From Flammeovirgaceae bacterium UBA2338 (GTDB taxonomy: Bacteria > Bacteroidota > Bacteroidia > Cytophagales > Cyclobacteriaceae): a stretch of DNA of 56,536 nucleotides. Below are positions 8,196 to 16,145 of the stretch, piece after piece. The stretch spans positions 1-56,536 of the forward strand of contig DDUM01000083.1 of NCBI GenBank assembly GCA_002344795.1, read 5' to 3'. Positions within the stretch are counted from its first letter, which is position 1, and each line of letters starts with the position of its first letter. The notes under the pieces are model-generated. The model saw nothing but the letters and a program-made list of their open reading frames with translations, made no database searches and was not told the origin of the DNA. Position numbers and translations under genes: made by a program.

Positions 8196-9005
8196 ATGAA
8201 ATCCATTAATGCGAATACTAAGATAGCTTACCTTATTAAAGCACACCCTGATGCATTGGAAGCAATCATTAGCATTAATTCTAAGTTTCAAAAACTAAGA
8301 AATCCGCTGCTGAGAAAAGTACTTGCCGGTCGTACAAGTATTGCTATGGCATCAAAGATGGCAGGCTGTAAGGTCAATGATTTCTTTCTTAAACTTAAGC
8401 CGTTGGGGTTTGAAATTGATGCAGATAGTATATCTGTTGAAGAGAAGAGAAGTCCATTACCAGCATTTATCACTACACTAACCAAGGGTCAAATTATTGA
8501 TTTGGATGTGCGTGAAACATTGGCATCGGGAAAAGATCCTTTGAATTTGATTTTGGACAAAGTTAAATCTGTTCAAAGTGGACAAGCACTAAAGATTATC
8601 AACACCTTTGAACCGGTTCCCTTAATAAAAATGTTGGAGAAGAAGGGATTTGTTACCTATGCCGATGTAATAAGTGATGACTTAGTTGAAACCTACTTTT
8701 ATAAAAAATCGGATAAGGCTGGTATTGATGTGGCTCCAACTGAGAGCGCTAACCATGGATGGGAAGAAGTGATCCAGCGATTTAGTGATAGATTGGTTAC
8801 GATAGATGTAAGAGCGTTAGAGATGCCTCAACCCATGCTTACTATTTTATCTGAACTTGATAAATTGCCTGGTGAAAGCGCATTGTATGTTTACCATAAA
8901 CGCATACCTGTTTTTTTGCTACCTGAGCTAACAGATAAAAAATTTGATTATCGTATTAAAGAAATAAGTGATGGCGAAGTACATCTCTTGATTTTTAGAA
9001 ATTGA
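8196..9005 (+). CDS. DUF1858-DUF2249-DUF2249 protein
   Basis: In this 269-residue protein residues 1-75 form a helical DUF1858-like domain (HPDALEAII through LKLKPLGFEID). Residues about 95-165 are a first DUF2249 domain starting IDLDVRETLASGKDPL, and residues about 195-268 a second starting TIDVRALEMPQPM. DUF1858 and DUF2249 often occur together next to nitrite/NO genes, and their function is unknown. It lies 27 bases after the RIC gene and one base before the next start, so it is cotranscribed. With the two upstream genes the operon encodes four DUF2249 domains. Confidence 0.82.
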   Translation: MKSINANTKIAYLIKAHPDALEAIISINSKFQKLRNPLLRKVLAGRTSIAMASKMAGCKVNDFFLKLKPLGFEIDADSISVEEKRSPLPAFITTLTKGQIIDLDVRETLASGKDPLNLILDKVKSVQSGQALKIINTFEPVPLIKMLEKKGFVTYADVISDDLVETYFYKKSDKAGIDVAPTESANHGWEEVIQRFSDRLVTIDVRALEMPQPMLTILSELDKLPGESALYVYHKRIPVFLLPELTDKKFDYRIKEISDGEVHLLIFRN

Positions 9006-9006
9006 C

Positions 9007-10290
9007 ATGTTCATAGCCGGCAGCAATAGCCCAATTAAAAACACCTCCTATAAAGTGGTTTTGCCATTTTATGGGTATGCTGCATTATCATTTTTAGTGG
9101 CTACAATTTTAATGCTGATGGACACCTCGGCATTTACCCAGCATTATTTTAATCCCCATACCTTGGCCATTACTCATACCATGGCGTTGGGCTGGGGTAC
9201 GATGATTATTTTAGGGGCGAGTCACCAGTTGTTTCCGGTGTTGATTGAAGGGAAACTGCATAGTAATTTGTTGGCCTATCTCTCGTTTATTTTTGCGGCC
9301 GTAGGTATTCCTTTGTTGATTTATTCCTTTTATGAATTTGATTTAGGTTTAGTGGCGCAGGCGGGAGCAACGCTTATCAACCTTGCAGTGATCAGCTATA
9401 TTACCAATCTTTGGTTGAGTATGTCGCATACCAAAAAGCAAAATGTGCATGCTGTATTTGCTTTCACATCAGTTTTGTGGCTGTTTTTAACAACCGGACT
9501 GGGACTTCTGTTGATATGGAACTTTACATCGCATACACTTTCAAATGATTCACTCCACTACCTTTCCCTTCATACTCACTTAGGTATAGTAGGCTGGTTT
9601 TTATTAATGATAATAGGGGTGGGATCTCGACTGATTCCCATGTTTCTTATTTCTAAATACGATAATAAAAAGCGGTTATGGTGGATTTATATTTTAATCA
9701 ATACTGGATTGATAATCTTTCTCTTTCTTTTTCTTTTATCATCTCAGTCAAAACTGTACTTCATCCCGATCACGCTTATTAGCATAGGTGTAATACTATT
9801 TGGAAACCATATCTATCAATCGTTTGTCAAACGCATCCGCAAAAAAGTGGATGAGCAAGTAAGAATTTCTATGCTTTCGGTTGCCTTTATTGTCATTCCA
9901 ATAATTATTCTGGTTGCAATTATTGCGTTGCTTACCACAATAAACAGTATGCAATTGACACTGCTCTACGGATTTACTATTTTTTTTGGTTGGATAACAG
10001 CCATTATTTTAGGTATGACATTCAAGACACTTCCTTTCATTGTTTGGAATAAGGTGTATCATAACATTGCGGGTTTGGGTAAAACCCCTAATCCTAAGGA
10101 TCTGTTTCTCAATAGTGTTTTTATAGTATGTGGGGTTTCTTATTTAATGGGATTTGTAATTTTTGGTTATGGTATTATTAAGGAGAATATCCTAATGCTA
10201 AATATTGGTGCTGTTCTTCTTCTTATTACCGCTGTGTCGTATAATTTTAACGTGTTTAGGGTTCTATTTCATAAAGCAAAACTAAAATGA
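9007..10290 (+). CDS. Heme-copper oxidase subunit I-like / NnrS-like membrane protein
   Basis: The 427-residue protein is almost entirely hydrophobic with about 11-12 predicted membrane helices. Conserved-looking His residues occur in ITHTMALGWGTMI (His57), GASHQLFPVL (His73) and SLHTHLGIVGW, arranged as in heme-binding subunit I proteins, but the paired CuB histidines and the C-terminal HFH motif of true oxidases are absent. This type is often annotated as cbb3-type subunit I-like, and it occupies the place NnrS takes in other NO clusters. It may bind heme and take part in NO tolerance; this is inference from context. It overlaps the next gene by four bases (ATGA). Confidence 0.7.
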   Translation: MFIAGSNSPIKNTSYKVVLPFYGYAALSFLVATILMLMDTSAFTQHYFNPHTLAITHTMALGWGTMIILGASHQLFPVLIEGKLHSNLLAYLSFIFAAVGIPLLIYSFYEFDLGLVAQAGATLINLAVISYITNLWLSMSHTKKQNVHAVFAFTSVLWLFLTTGLGLLLIWNFTSHTLSNDSLHYLSLHTHLGIVGWFLLMIIGVGSRLIPMFLISKYDNKKRLWWIYILINTGLIIFLFLFLLSSQSKLYFIPITLISIGVILFGNHIYQSFVKRIRKKVDEQVRISMLSVAFIVIPIIILVAIIALLTTINSMQLTLLYGFTIFFGWITAIILGMTFKTLPFIVWNKVYHNIAGLGKTPNPKDLFLNSVFIVCGVSYLMGFVIFGYGIIKENILMLNIGAVLLLITAVSYNFNVFRVLFHKAKLK

Positions 10291-10610
10291 AAGTAAAAAC
10301 TAGTAATGCCAGTAAAGGGGATATCGCTATATCCAGTCTTTATAATGTGATTGATCCAGAGATTGGTTTGAATATTGTTGACTTGGGGTTGGTTTATCAA
10401 ATTGATTTTAATGAAGAAGATAAGGAAATTTTTGTGACCATGACTTTGACTACACAATTCTGCCCGATGGGTGATGCTATAGTTAGTTCTACCAAACAAG
10501 CCATGCAACAATCTTTTCCAGAGGATAAGATACAGGTTAACCTAACTTTTGACCCACCCTGGGATACCAGTATGATTTCGGAAGAAGGAAATAAGTTTTT
10601 AAACTATTAA
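10287..10610 (+). CDS. MIP18/DUF59 family iron-sulfur assembly factor
   Basis: This is a 107-residue DUF59 protein. The signature is visible as VIDPEIGLNIVDLGLVYQI near residue 20, followed by MTLTTQFCPMGDAIV with the conserved Cys and the C-terminal FDPPWDTSMIS. Members (SufT, PaaD and MIP18-like proteins) help mature or insert iron-sulfur clusters. Its start overlaps the preceding stop (ATGA), which suggests translational coupling. Next to RIC and an Fe-S regulator, a job in rebuilding clusters after NO damage is a reasonable inference. Confidence 0.88.
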   Translation: MKVKTSNASKGDIAISSLYNVIDPEIGLNIVDLGLVYQIDFNEEDKEIFVTMTLTTQFCPMGDAIVSSTKQAMQQSFPEDKIQVNLTFDPPWDTSMISEEGNKFLNY

Positions 10611-10613
10611 AGT

Positions 10614-11045
10614 ATGCTGAGCAACACTTGTAAAACAGCCATTAAAGCTGTCATTTATCTTGCTTCCAAAGATGAATCAGATGAAAAATCAGGAGTAAAG
10701 GAAATAGCAAGATATATCAATGCAAGCGAACATACTGTAAGCAAAATATTGCAAACACTGGCAAGGCAAAAAATTATAAATAGTATTAAGGGGCCAACCG
10801 GTGGATTTTACATAACCACAAAACAGCGCAAGCAACCGATTATTACTATTGTTGATACTATTGATGGAAAGGACTTGTTTGACGAATGTGGGCTGGGGTT
10901 GAGTAAATGTTCTTCTTCCCACCCTTGCCCCATTCATGACGAATACAAGAAGGGGAGAGAGGTTATACAGAAGTTATTTAGAACTAAAACGATCAATGTA
11001 TTGTGCGAACCAGTGGAAAGTGGGTTGGCTTACCTGATAGGTTGA
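10614..11045 (+). CDS. Rrf2-family transcriptional regulator, NsrR-like
   Basis: The 143-residue protein has an N-terminal winged helix (residues 1-70, with SEHTVSKILQTLARQKII as the recognition part and KGPTGGFY as the wing). It carries three cysteines, Cys92, Cys99 and Cys105, in the position that holds an iron-sulfur cluster in NsrR, IscR and RsrR. The spacing here is C-x6-C-x5-C, one residue longer in the first gap than IscR. NsrR responds to NO by cluster loss. Its place inside the NO block, three bases after the DUF59 gene, supports NO sensing and autoregulation of the operon, probably from 6862-6885 (inferred). Confidence 0.88.
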   Translation: MLSNTCKTAIKAVIYLASKDESDEKSGVKEIARYINASEHTVSKILQTLARQKIINSIKGPTGGFYITTKQRKQPIITIVDTIDGKDLFDECGLGLSKCSSSHPCPIHDEYKKGREVIQKLFRTKTINVLCEPVESGLAYLIG

Positions 11046-11094
11046 GCATAACATGTTAGTAGTAAGACCAGTGCTTTTAATAAGTTAAATAGAG

Positions 11095-11583
11095 ATGAGT
11101 CATGAAGCATATGTTATTTCTGTTTTTATACATGTGATAGCAGCATGTATGTGGATTGGTGGCATGCTGTTTTTGATACTAGCATTTATCCCAGGAATAA
11201 AAATGCAACCGAACAAAGTAAATTTAATTGCAGATGTATCGCTAAAATACAGGAACGTAGGTGCTGTGGCCCTGGCTGCTTTATTGTTTACTGGTATTCT
11301 GCAACTTGAATATCGGGGTGTGCGATGGACAATGGAGTACTTCACAACCAGCTCCTTTGGCAAGATGGTCGGTCTGAAAATTGTCGTTTTTATTCTTATT
11401 GCAATCATCAGCTTGGTACATGATTATTATTTAGGAGCCAGAGCGATAGAAATATGGAAAAATCAACCTGACCATCCCAGAACAACCAAATTGAGAACGC
11501 TGTCGCGGTTGCTGGGCAGAGTCAGTTTTGTGTTTGCTCTGGTAGCAGCATGGTTAGGTATAATCTTAGCGAGAGGGTGGTAG
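11095..11583 (+). CDS. CopD-like integral membrane protein
   Basis: The 162-residue protein has four predicted membrane helices. The first contains IHVIAACMWIGGM, the His-x10-Gly-Gly start typical of CopD/DUF2269-like small heme or copper-associated membrane proteins, and His109 lies in SLVHDYYLG at the end of helix three. It follows the regulator by 49 bases. Copper handling for the CuA enzyme encoded downstream, or a role as a small cytochrome b-like protein, would both fit; the sequence does not choose. Confidence 0.65.
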   Translation: MSHEAYVISVFIHVIAACMWIGGMLFLILAFIPGIKMQPNKVNLIADVSLKYRNVGAVALAALLFTGILQLEYRGVRWTMEYFTTSSFGKMVGLKIVVFILIAIISLVHDYYLGARAIEIWKNQPDHPRTTKLRTLSRLLGRVSFVFALVAAWLGIILARGW

Positions 11584-11620
11584 AAAATTTGTTATGTGTT
11601 TATAAAATAAAATATTCATT

Positions 11621-11959
11621 ATGGAAAACGAAACATTATATCCAAAAATAACCAAAGAACTGGCAGATAAAAAAGCAGCTTTGGCACCGAAGAATCTGGA
11701 AGCATGGAGAAACTTCAGTAAAACTGTATTTGAAGCTGGCGCAATTGATGAGAAAACAAAACAGCTTATCGCTATAGCTGTGTCACATGTCACACAATGC
11801 CCTTATTGCATCCGATCGCATTCCAAACAGGCAATGAGGAAGGGAGCCAGTAAGGAAGAAATTATGGAAGCCGTGTGGGTAGCTGCTGAAATGCGCGCAG
11901 GAGCGGCTTATGCTCACGCTACCATTGCAATGGATGAGATGGAAAAGGTTAAAAATTAA
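11621..11959 (+). CDS. Carboxymuconolactone decarboxylase / AhpD-like protein (first of pair)
   Basis: The 112-residue all-helical protein has the AhpD signature CPYCIRSHSKQAMRKGAS: a Cys-x2-Cys pair followed by His, which gives alkylhydroperoxidase or disulfide reductase chemistry in AhpD relatives. The length matches single-domain CMD proteins. It is followed after five bases by a second CMD protein of a different subgroup, so the two are not a recent duplication. Likely role: peroxide or thiol redox defence within the stress operon, by family knowledge. Confidence 0.88.
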   Translation: MENETLYPKITKELADKKAALAPKNLEAWRNFSKTVFEAGAIDEKTKQLIAIAVSHVTQCPYCIRSHSKQAMRKGASKEEIMEAVWVAAEMRAGAAYAHATIAMDEMEKVKN

Positions 11960-11964
11960 AAACT

Positions 11965-12417
11965 ATGAAGCCAAGATTGAATTATTCTGAAGTAGCTCCC
12001 AAGGCTTTAACAGCTATGCTGGGGCTTGAAAGATATGCGGCAAACTCCGGTCTGGAGTATTCATTATACGAACTTGTAAAAACAAGAGCGTCTCAAATAA
12101 ATGGTTGTGCTTATTGTTTGGATATGCATACCAAAGATGCCAGAAAGGCAGGTGAAACAGAGCAACGATTGTATGCATTAAGCGCATGGAAAGAAACGCC
12201 TTTTTACACTGAAAGAGAACGTGCTGCTTTAGCATGGACTGAAGCACTGACTTTGATTTCAGGTAATAATGTACCTGATTCATTGTACGAGGCCACAAGT
12301 AAATATTTTGATGAAGGGGAAATGGTTGCGCTAACCATGGCTATTATTGCTATCAACGGATGGAACCGGTTGGCAATTAGTTTTCGTACTGTTCCAGGGA
12401 GTTATGAACCTCAGTGA
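11965..12417 (+). CDS. Carboxymuconolactone decarboxylase / AhpD-like protein (second of pair)
   Basis: The 150-residue protein carries CAYCLDMHTKDARKAGE, with the catalytic Cys-x2-Cys and His, and the longer C-terminal helix region (YTERERAALAWTEALTLI) of the subgroup often annotated as alkylhydroperoxidase AhpD family core. Its last 14 bases overlap the start of the downstream SDR gene. It differs clearly from the preceding CMD protein. Substrate is unknown; peroxide or reactive nitrogen defence is inferred from context. Confidence 0.88.
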   Translation: MKPRLNYSEVAPKALTAMLGLERYAANSGLEYSLYELVKTRASQINGCAYCLDMHTKDARKAGETEQRLYALSAWKETPFYTERERAALAWTEALTLISGNNVPDSLYEATSKYFDEGEMVALTMAIIAINGWNRLAISFRTVPGSYEPQ

Positions 12418-13117
12418 GAAAATTGCAATAGTGACCGGTGCCAGCAGCGGATTAGGTGCTGCTTTTGCAATTGCCTTGGTTGCAAAAGGAGCCACAGTTT
12501 ATGGACTTGCTCGAAATGCAGAAAAGCTCTCTGCTATTCAAAATAGGTTGGGAGACACATTTGTGCCTATTGCTATGGATATCACAAACCAAAATGCCAT
12601 TACCTCATGGGTAAATAATACTTTCTCTAATTCCTATCTTCCCCATATTCTGATCAACAATGCCGGAGCAGGCTATTTCGGTAAAGTTGATGAGCTTTCA
12701 TTGGAACAATGGCATGCAATGATTAATACTAATTTAAATGGAGTTTTTTATATTAGTGCAAAGGTTGTTCCTTTTATGAAAAAGAATAGCGATTCCTGTC
12801 ACATTATCAACATTGGTTCAGTACTAGGGAAAACATCGAGAGCAGGAGCAGTAGGTTATTCTGCATCTAAATACGGCATACAGGGATTTAGTGAGGCCTT
12901 GTTGAAGGAACTTCGTACAGACAATATTAAAGTGACCTGTGTTAATCCAGGAAGTATTGATTCTCATTTTTTTAAAGACTCCGGAATAGAACCACACCAC
13001 AACATGTTGCAACCAGCTGACATTGCAACATTAGTTGTACACGTTTTGGAAACTCCTGATAATTTTTTGATAGATGAAATTACTCTAAGGCCATTAAATC
13101 CGAGACCTATGACATAG
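12404..13117 (+). CDS. Short-chain dehydrogenase/reductase
   Basis: The 237-residue SDR has the nucleotide-binding TGASSGLG motif near residue 11, NNAGAGYFG near residue 83, and the catalytic Ser and Tyr-x3-Lys (YSASKYG) near residue 150. The PGSIDSHFF segment follows as in classical SDRs. The ATG at 12404 is chosen because family proteins start five to ten residues before the first strand; an upstream ATG at 12347 would add residues that overlap the preceding gene. It overlaps that gene by 14 bases and closes the first part of the operon. Substrate cannot be inferred. Confidence 0.9.
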   Translation: MNLSEKIAIVTGASSGLGAAFAIALVAKGATVYGLARNAEKLSAIQNRLGDTFVPIAMDITNQNAITSWVNNTFSNSYLPHILINNAGAGYFGKVDELSLEQWHAMINTNLNGVFYISAKVVPFMKKNSDSCHIINIGSVLGKTSRAGAVGYSASKYGIQGFSEALLKELRTDNIKVTCVNPGSIDSHFFKDSGIEPHHNMLQPADIATLVVHVLETPDNFLIDEITLRPLNPRPMT

Positions 13118-13138
13118 AGTATACATGCAAGATGCAGG

Positions 13139-13182
13139 CTAGAATTGAACAGAGAGGCAGTGATGTTGATTTAAAATTCTAG
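13139..13182. repeat. Inverted repeat before the NO reductase genes
   Basis: CTAGAATT (13139-13146) and AATTCTAG (13175-13182) are perfect 8-base arms in the 123-base gap between the SDR gene and the CuA subunit gene. They may form a weak AT-rich hairpin or be a protein binding site for separate control of the downstream genes. No T-run follows immediately. Confidence 0.3.
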
Positions 13183-13240
13183 AATTATTATTTATTGGAT
13201 AAAATATATAAAAATTAATGGCAATTAAAATAAATTAATT

Positions 13241-13792
13241 ATGCAACAAAGTTCGATTTTACTATTATTTCTGGCCCTAGCAGTTATAGGTGTTATTGTG
13301 TTTACTTATGTATATCTATCTTCTAAAAAGGTAGAGCAATCAGAACAGGGAATGGCCAACCCGCAAAAAAAACGATTTTGGTTTTTACTTATCTTATTTG
13401 TGATACTGGGAATTTTTGCTTCGGTAACTATTCCAAAATCACCTTATTTTCTTTTTGCAAAAGAAACTCCGGCAAAAACAATTCATGTAGCGTCCATGCA
13501 ATTTGCCTTCTTTTTATCCGAACATGCCATTGATCCAGAAAATCTTTCTGGAGAATCCATAGAATTGCCTGCAAATGAACTGGTCGAATTCCGGGTTACA
13601 AGCTTAGATGTAAATCATGGTTTTGCAATTTATGATGAATCCAATAGATTAATTACGCAGACTCAGGCTATGCCTGGCTATGTAAATCGCCTTCGTTATA
13701 AGTTTACAGAACCGGGTACATATAACATCTTTTGTTTGGAGTACTGTGGGATGGCACACCAGATCATGAGATCATCTTTTATTGTTAAGTAG
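13241..13792 (+). CDS. CuA-containing subunit II of a heme-copper NO reductase-type enzyme
   Basis: The 183-residue protein has two N-terminal hydrophobic segments (residues 3-27 and 45-64) and a periplasmic cupredoxin domain. The dinuclear CuA ligands are complete: His126 in VNHGFAIYD and Cys165, Glu167, Cys169, His173, Met176 in CLEYCGMAHQIM. It accepts electrons, probably from a cytochrome c, and passes them to subunit I encoded 24 bases downstream. The protein is shorter than typical aa3 subunit II and resembles ba3/B-family or CuA-type NO reductase subunits. The SCO protein encoded two genes later probably assembles the copper site. Confidence 0.85.
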   Translation: MQQSSILLLFLALAVIGVIVFTYVYLSSKKVEQSEQGMANPQKKRFWFLLILFVILGIFASVTIPKSPYFLFAKETPAKTIHVASMQFAFFLSEHAIDPENLSGESIELPANELVEFRVTSLDVNHGFAIYDESNRLITQTQAMPGYVNRLRYKFTEPGTYNIFCLEYCGMAHQIMRSSFIVK

Positions 13793-13816
13793 GAGTCCGT
13801 AAAATAAATATTTATC

Positions 13817-15259
13817 ATGGAATCAATAAAATTAAGAAAAATAACCTCTGTTTGGATATTAGCAGTATTCGTTTTGTTCATCGTCAGCATCGTATTAGGT
13901 ATACTTATGCGACTTAACCAGGGAGAAATTATTAAACAGAACTCTGTTACTTTTTACACTAATATGACTACCCATGGGCTTACCATGATTGGTATTTGGT
14001 TTGTGGCTGGGATGGCAGCTATTAATTATTTAATGGAACGCTACGTAAAAACGAGTTACACGGCCAACATGATTGCTTTGGTACTTACAGTCATTGGTGT
14101 GTTGATGTTCTGGGCTACTACATTCATAGGAAAGTTCCATGCTGGATGGACTTTTCTCTATCCATTGCCTTTTAAGGTAATGTGGGCAACGTGGGCGACC
14201 CCATTGTTCTTAGTTTCTTTAACGGTGTTAGGCCTGGGCTGGTTAATTTGGAGCATCAGCCTGATGACCCAGATACTTAGGAAGTATTCAATATCTCAAG
14301 CGTTTGCGTGGCAACATTTTAAGAAAAACCCCTCTGTAGAAACACCACCATTCATCCTCATCTCAATGATTACTTTAGTGGGTGTTATTGCCTGTCTGTT
14401 GGCCGCTGTGGTGCTGATTGTTCTGTTCTTTGCTGAATTTTTTTCAAATGGCAGTTTTGTGAATGATGCGTTGTTAATGAAGAACCTTACTTACTTTTTT
14501 GGCCATACTATAGCCAATGAAATGCTCTATTTAGGTTTAGCTGTTATCTACGAATTATTTTCTGAAGTGAGTGGAACGCCAAAATGGAAAACCACCTGGT
14601 ACGTAGCGGTGGCTTGGAATTGTACTCTGATATTTATACTCACTGCTTTTTTCCATCATTTATATATGGATTTTGTACAACCCGAGGGATTCCAAATTAT
14701 TGGACAACTGGCATCCTATTTGGCAAGTTTACCTGCTGCCGGAGTTACCGTCTTTAGTGTGTTAATTGCCGTGTATCGTACTAAAATAAAATGGTCGCTC
14801 ACCAATTTGTTATTCTTTATTGGTGTTGCAGGTTGGGTAATTGGCGGGCTAGGTGCCGTAATTGATGCGACTATCTCTAATAATGTGGTTCTTCACAATA
14901 CACTCTGGGTGCCTGCCCATTTTCACACGTATAATGCCATGGGAAATGTTTTGTTTAGTATTGCATTTTTCTACTGGTTCTCTACTCAGTTTACAGAAAA
15001 TAATATTAAATCTGAGAAACTTACAATGGCCACACTAACCATACTACTTATTGGTGGGATTGGTTTCCTTTTGGCTTTTTACGTTGGTGGAGCAGATTCA
15101 GTACCCCGCAGGTACAGTACCTATCCTGCTGAGTTTACTTCAGCAGCACCTCTGGCTGTGATAGGGGCTATTTTTGCAACAATATACTTAATCGCGATTC
15201 TAATATTCTTTTTTAATATTTCTAAAAGATGTTTAAAGGTATTGTCCTCACCATCATAG
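13817..15259 (+). CDS. Heme-copper oxidoreductase subunit I, probable alternative NO reductase
   Basis: The 480-residue protein has about 12 membrane helices. The expected metal ligands are present: His53 in MTTHGLTMI (low-spin heme), His230 in FFGHTIANE (CuB), His280-His281 in AFFHHLYMD (CuB), and His368 and His370 in WVPAHFHTYNAMG (active-site and low-spin hemes). The sequence around the last motif is B-family-like. The residue four after His230, the cross-linked Tyr of oxygen reductases (HPxVY), is Asn234, followed by Glu235. Loss of this Tyr is characteristic of NO reductases. With a CuA subunit, SCO and a NO-defence operon beside it, an eNOR/nNOR-like NO reductase is the best reading. 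An unusual oxidase is not excluded. Confidence 0.8.
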   Translation: MESIKLRKITSVWILAVFVLFIVSIVLGILMRLNQGEIIKQNSVTFYTNMTTHGLTMIGIWFVAGMAAINYLMERYVKTSYTANMIALVLTVIGVLMFWATTFIGKFHAGWTFLYPLPFKVMWATWATPLFLVSLTVLGLGWLIWSISLMTQILRKYSISQAFAWQHFKKNPSVETPPFILISMITLVGVIACLLAAVVLIVLFFAEFFSNGSFVNDALLMKNLTYFFGHTIANEMLYLGLAVIYELFSEVSGTPKWKTTWYVAVAWNCTLIFILTAFFHHLYMDFVQPEGFQIIGQLASYLASLPAAGVTVFSVLIAVYRTKIKWSLTNLLFFIGVAGWVIGGLGAVIDATISNNVVLHNTLWVPAHFHTYNAMGNVLFSIAFFYWFSTQFTENNIKSEKLTMATLTILLIGGIGFLLAFYVGGADSVPRRYSTYPAEFTSAAPLAVIGAIFATIYLIAILIFFFNISKRCLKVLSSPS

Positions 15260-15999
15260 CAGTATGGTTTACTCTTATAGTGAATGCACAAACGGCTTCA
15301 ACCGGCATGGAGGAGGAAACGAATATCTATGAAAAAATATTTGATGCTCCTTTACACCTAAGTGGGGAGCAACAGATGACTTTCACTGCGCTATACCAAC
15401 AAAAGCCCATACTTGTAGCGCTCATCTTTACACGATGTTCGGGCATATGTAGTCCATTTTTGTTGGAGTTAAAAGACAACCTGCAACAGACGGATGATAA
15501 ATCATTTAATATTCTTGTCATTAGTTTTGATCCAAGAGATAACCTGGAGGACATGAACAATATGGCGCAGAAGTTTGGATTGGAAAACGATCCTCAGTGG
15601 ATTTTTGCTGTAACCGATAGTATCGAACAGCTCAACCAGTCTATTGGGTTTTACCCTATTTGGGATAATGAAACGGGTCAATTTGATCATGATGCTTTAT
15701 TGGTAGGTGTAAATATTGAAGGGTACATCACCAAAAAGTTAATCGGTATTAGAAAAAAACATGATTTGGATTTGCTGATCAGTAGTGTAAATAATGTTTT
15801 CTCACCTACGTATCGTTTGCCGAATAAAAATTCATTATTTTCTTGTTTTAACTACGACCCTAAGACAGGAAAAAATACACCCGGATTAGGATTGCTTTTC
15901 ATTGCGCTTCCGGCAGTTTTAACGGTTTTGATGCTCGTTTCTATTAGTTATTTTGTTCGTAATAAATCACAAAGGATGGATAGACCTTACAGTGAATGA
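15229..15999 (+). CDS. SCO1/SenC/PrrC-family copper chaperone
   Basis: The 256-residue protein has a signal-anchor at residues 3-20, a thioredoxin-fold SCO domain with the copper-binding Cys70-x3-Cys74 (TRCSGICSPF) and His154 (FDHDALLVG), and a second membrane segment near the C-terminus (LLFIALPAVLTVLMLV). SCO proteins deliver copper to CuA. Its start lies 31 bases inside the end of the subunit I gene, showing close coupling, so it most likely matures the CuA site of the enzyme encoded just upstream. The C-terminal membrane helix is an unusual addition for the family. Confidence 0.88.
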   Translation: MFKGIVLTIIAVWFTLIVNAQTASTGMEEETNIYEKIFDAPLHLSGEQQMTFTALYQQKPILVALIFTRCSGICSPFLLELKDNLQQTDDKSFNILVISFDPRDNLEDMNNMAQKFGLENDPQWIFAVTDSIEQLNQSIGFYPIWDNETGQFDHDALLVGVNIEGYITKKLIGIRKKHDLDLLISSVNNVFSPTYRLPNKNSLFSCFNYDPKTGKNTPGLGLLFIALPAVLTVLMLVSISYFVRNKSQRMDRPYSE

Positions 16000-16145
16000 T
16001 TGGTAGTACCAATGCCCCAAAAGTATGTTAATAAGCCAAAGCGATGATGTACTATAAATAATCCTGATGTAAAAGGGATATTCCATTTTACTTGCAAGGA
16101 GGGGTGGGATGGCTTAAATTGGTAGGCTTTAAACCAAAATAGGCC

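Noticed and set aside
15999..16013. Palindrome ATTGGTA-G-TACCAAT at the end of the SCO gene as a terminator
   Set aside because: The loop would be a single base and there is no T-run after it.
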